This document shows positions 62,656-64,000 of a DNA stretch of 64,000 nucleotides, one piece after another. Origin of the DNA: Blastocladiella emersonii ATCC 22665. Lineage: Eukaryota; Blastocladiomycota; Blastocladiomycetes; Blastocladiales; Blastocladiaceae. The position numbers and the translations under genes were made by a program. Position 1 is the stretch's first letter; each line of letters begins with the position of its first letter. Under the pieces are notes generated by a model that was given only the letters and a program-made list of their open reading frames with translations, did not search any database and was not told the DNA's origin. Where the stretch lies: the NCBI GenBank assembly GCA_025594325.1, contig JANHCV010000003.1, forward strand, positions 620,001 to 684,000, written 5' to 3'.

Positions 62656-64000
62656 ATGGCTGCATCACGGCCTTCGTCTACCGTACCGCGCGACCCACGG
62701 CTCGGGGACGGTCCTGCGAGTGTTGCCCCGTCGCCACACAGCGATCGCCGGATGGTGGACAGCACGCAGTTCCCGACGCGCACGCTGCTCTTCCGCGTGT
62801 CTCCGTTCGAGAAGACACAGACAATGGTGACCGTGCTGAACCGGAAGTTCGCCGTGCGTCAGGTCACCAAGAGCCGAAAGGGCGTGGTCCTCGCCGCCTT
62901 TGTACGTCGCGACATCCGTCCGCACGCCCGGGTAACCTCTATTCACGTCTACCGGCCGCCACCGCCCGATGTAGTACGACCTGCGCGAATCGGTCCAGGC
63001 GCGCGACGAGATCAACTGCACAACGTACCACGGGATGTCCGTCTCGGCCGACTTCCTCTACGCCAACGACCCCGTTGACCACCGCGTCCCGTGCCCGCAC
63101 AAGGTGTCGCAGGGCTCGCTCTGCGTCACGCTTGAGCCGCGGGGCGCGGGTGCGGGGCGCGGCGAGCCGGTCGACCTGGCACGCTTGCGCACCTTGGTCG
63201 GGGGGTCTGACGAGGTGCTACACTTTGACGTGGATCAGACAGGGTACGTGTCCCAACTGCACTGCTGAGTAGTGATTCCTGACTGACCTGCGCGCCTCGT
63301 GTGTCTTGTAGCGGCGAGACCCGCGTCTTTGTCGAGTTCTCGTCGAGCAAGGACCGCCTGCTCGCGCGCGACCGGCTCGAGCGCCAGCCGTTTGGGGACT
63401 ACGTGCTTCGCGTCGAGTTCGCGTGGGACAAGGTGGACTTGTACGGGTCTCACTCTTCTTCCCTGGCATATCGTGCAGAACACTGACGCACACGCGGCGC
63501 GGCGGACAGAGAAGTGACAGCGCGTCTGCGCGACGGCACGCTACGGCTAGCCGACGACGTGCTCCCGCCGTGGGTCATGAAGCTCGCCGCATCGCGGCTC
63601 TATCAGGAGAAGCCGCAGCTGCAGGAGCTCAAGACGGCGCGGCAGCTGAGCAAGCCGGCTGCACGCGTCCCGGGCTTCCAGGTCCGCATCGACGGCCCGA
63701 ATCTTTGGCTCTCGCACACCTCGTCGCGCCCGGCCTCGCCGCCGCCGCCCACTCGGACACGGCAGCGAGATCGCTCTCGCTCTCGCTCAACGCATCGCAG
63801 TGATAGCTCTCGACGGCGCCGCTCCCGCAGTCCATCGTCCCGTTCTTCAAGGCGACAGTCGCGCCCGCGTTCTCGCAGCCGAAGCCGGCGTCGCTCATCG
63901 AGTCGGACGCGCAAGCGCTCTCGCAGTCGGAGTCGTCGCCGTTCGTCGAGTCGGACGCGTTCGCGCCGGCGTAGTCGCAGTCGCAGTCAGAGTAAACCAA
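62656..64000 (+). CDS. RRM and RS-domain protein, 3' end outside window
   Basis: Exons 62656-62901, 62975-63243, 63312-63440 and 63510-64000 (open at the window edge). The first domain is RRM-like but divergent: RTLLFRVSPFEKTQTM, RKGVVLAAF-YDLRESVQARDEIN across intron 1. A second RRM-like piece is TRVFVEFSSSKDRLLARDRLE, GDYVLRVEFAWDKVDL. Exon 4 starts EVTARLRDGT (acceptor CAG at 63507-63509; another AG nearby gives the wrong frame). A Pro linker is followed by at least 75 residues of Arg/Ser dipeptides (RDRSRSRSTHRSDSSRRR and on). This is the layout of SR-type splicing factors, acting in the nucleus. The YDLRE-type RRM also occurs in Mei2-like proteins, so the exact subgroup is open. Confidence 0.65.

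Overview
The window is nuclear DNA from a basidiomycete yeast or fungus. It is GC-rich with a very strong GC bias at third codon positions. The genes carry short introns (about 50-90 nt) whose donors are nearly always GTACGT or GTACG[C/G] and whose acceptors are TAG or CAG. The gene set is typically fungal: 8-oxoguanine glycosylase, Spb1, eIF3i, a Kap123-type importin, a delta-12 desaturase, a prenylated Sel1-repeat chitin synthase activator, and a PIF/Harbinger transposon. A Tremellomycete, possibly Trichosporonales, is my inference from gene style. No rRNA, tRNA, CRISPR or bacterial-type operon was seen.

Layout. 1-8.3 kb: 5' end of a CLASP/Stu1-like gene; 1.8 kb of intergenic DNA with a diverged direct repeat; a caspase-fold protein that has lost its catalytic residues; small poorly conserved genes; a tandem pair of F-box-like paralogs, the second cut by TGA; mitochondrial uL23. 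8.7-13.7 kb: Skt5/Chs4-like gene, then a nearly complete PIF/Harbinger element with 15-bp perfect inverted termini, a Myb/SANT-like ORF and a DDE transposase. 13.9-18.7 kb: Sec7-PH ARF exchange factor and two lineage-specific proteins. 18.8-24.7 kb: FAD2-type desaturase and an ABCC exporter. 25.5-29 kb: Par14-type parvulin and SPB1, convergent. 29-32.5 kb: poorly ordered accessory stretch with a hydrophobic-repeat coding relic. 32.5-44.6 kb: OGG1, LRR protein, eIF3i, RGG protein, PARP-type zinc-finger protein, C1-like zinc-finger protein, circularly permuted YqeH/NOA1-like mitochondrial GTPase. 44.8-47.2 kb: three tandem coiled-coil paralogs with no recognisable family. 47.5-64 kb: Kap123, KilA-N/APSES-like factor, a 1.8-kb gene-free stretch, a giant LIM-RapGAP protein, and an RRM/RS-domain protein running off the right edge.

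Most genes are unrelated housekeeping genes, not an operon or cluster. The best candidates for undescribed biology are the pseudo-caspase with a Cys-Cys-Cys C-terminus, the tandem coiled-coil triplet, the F-box-like pair with a nonsense codon, the hydrophobic hexapeptide/pentapeptide repeat relic, and a 39-bp dispersed promoter-region repeat. Coordinates of spliced genes were worked out by hand from reading frame plus splice signals. Exon limits are given in each entry.
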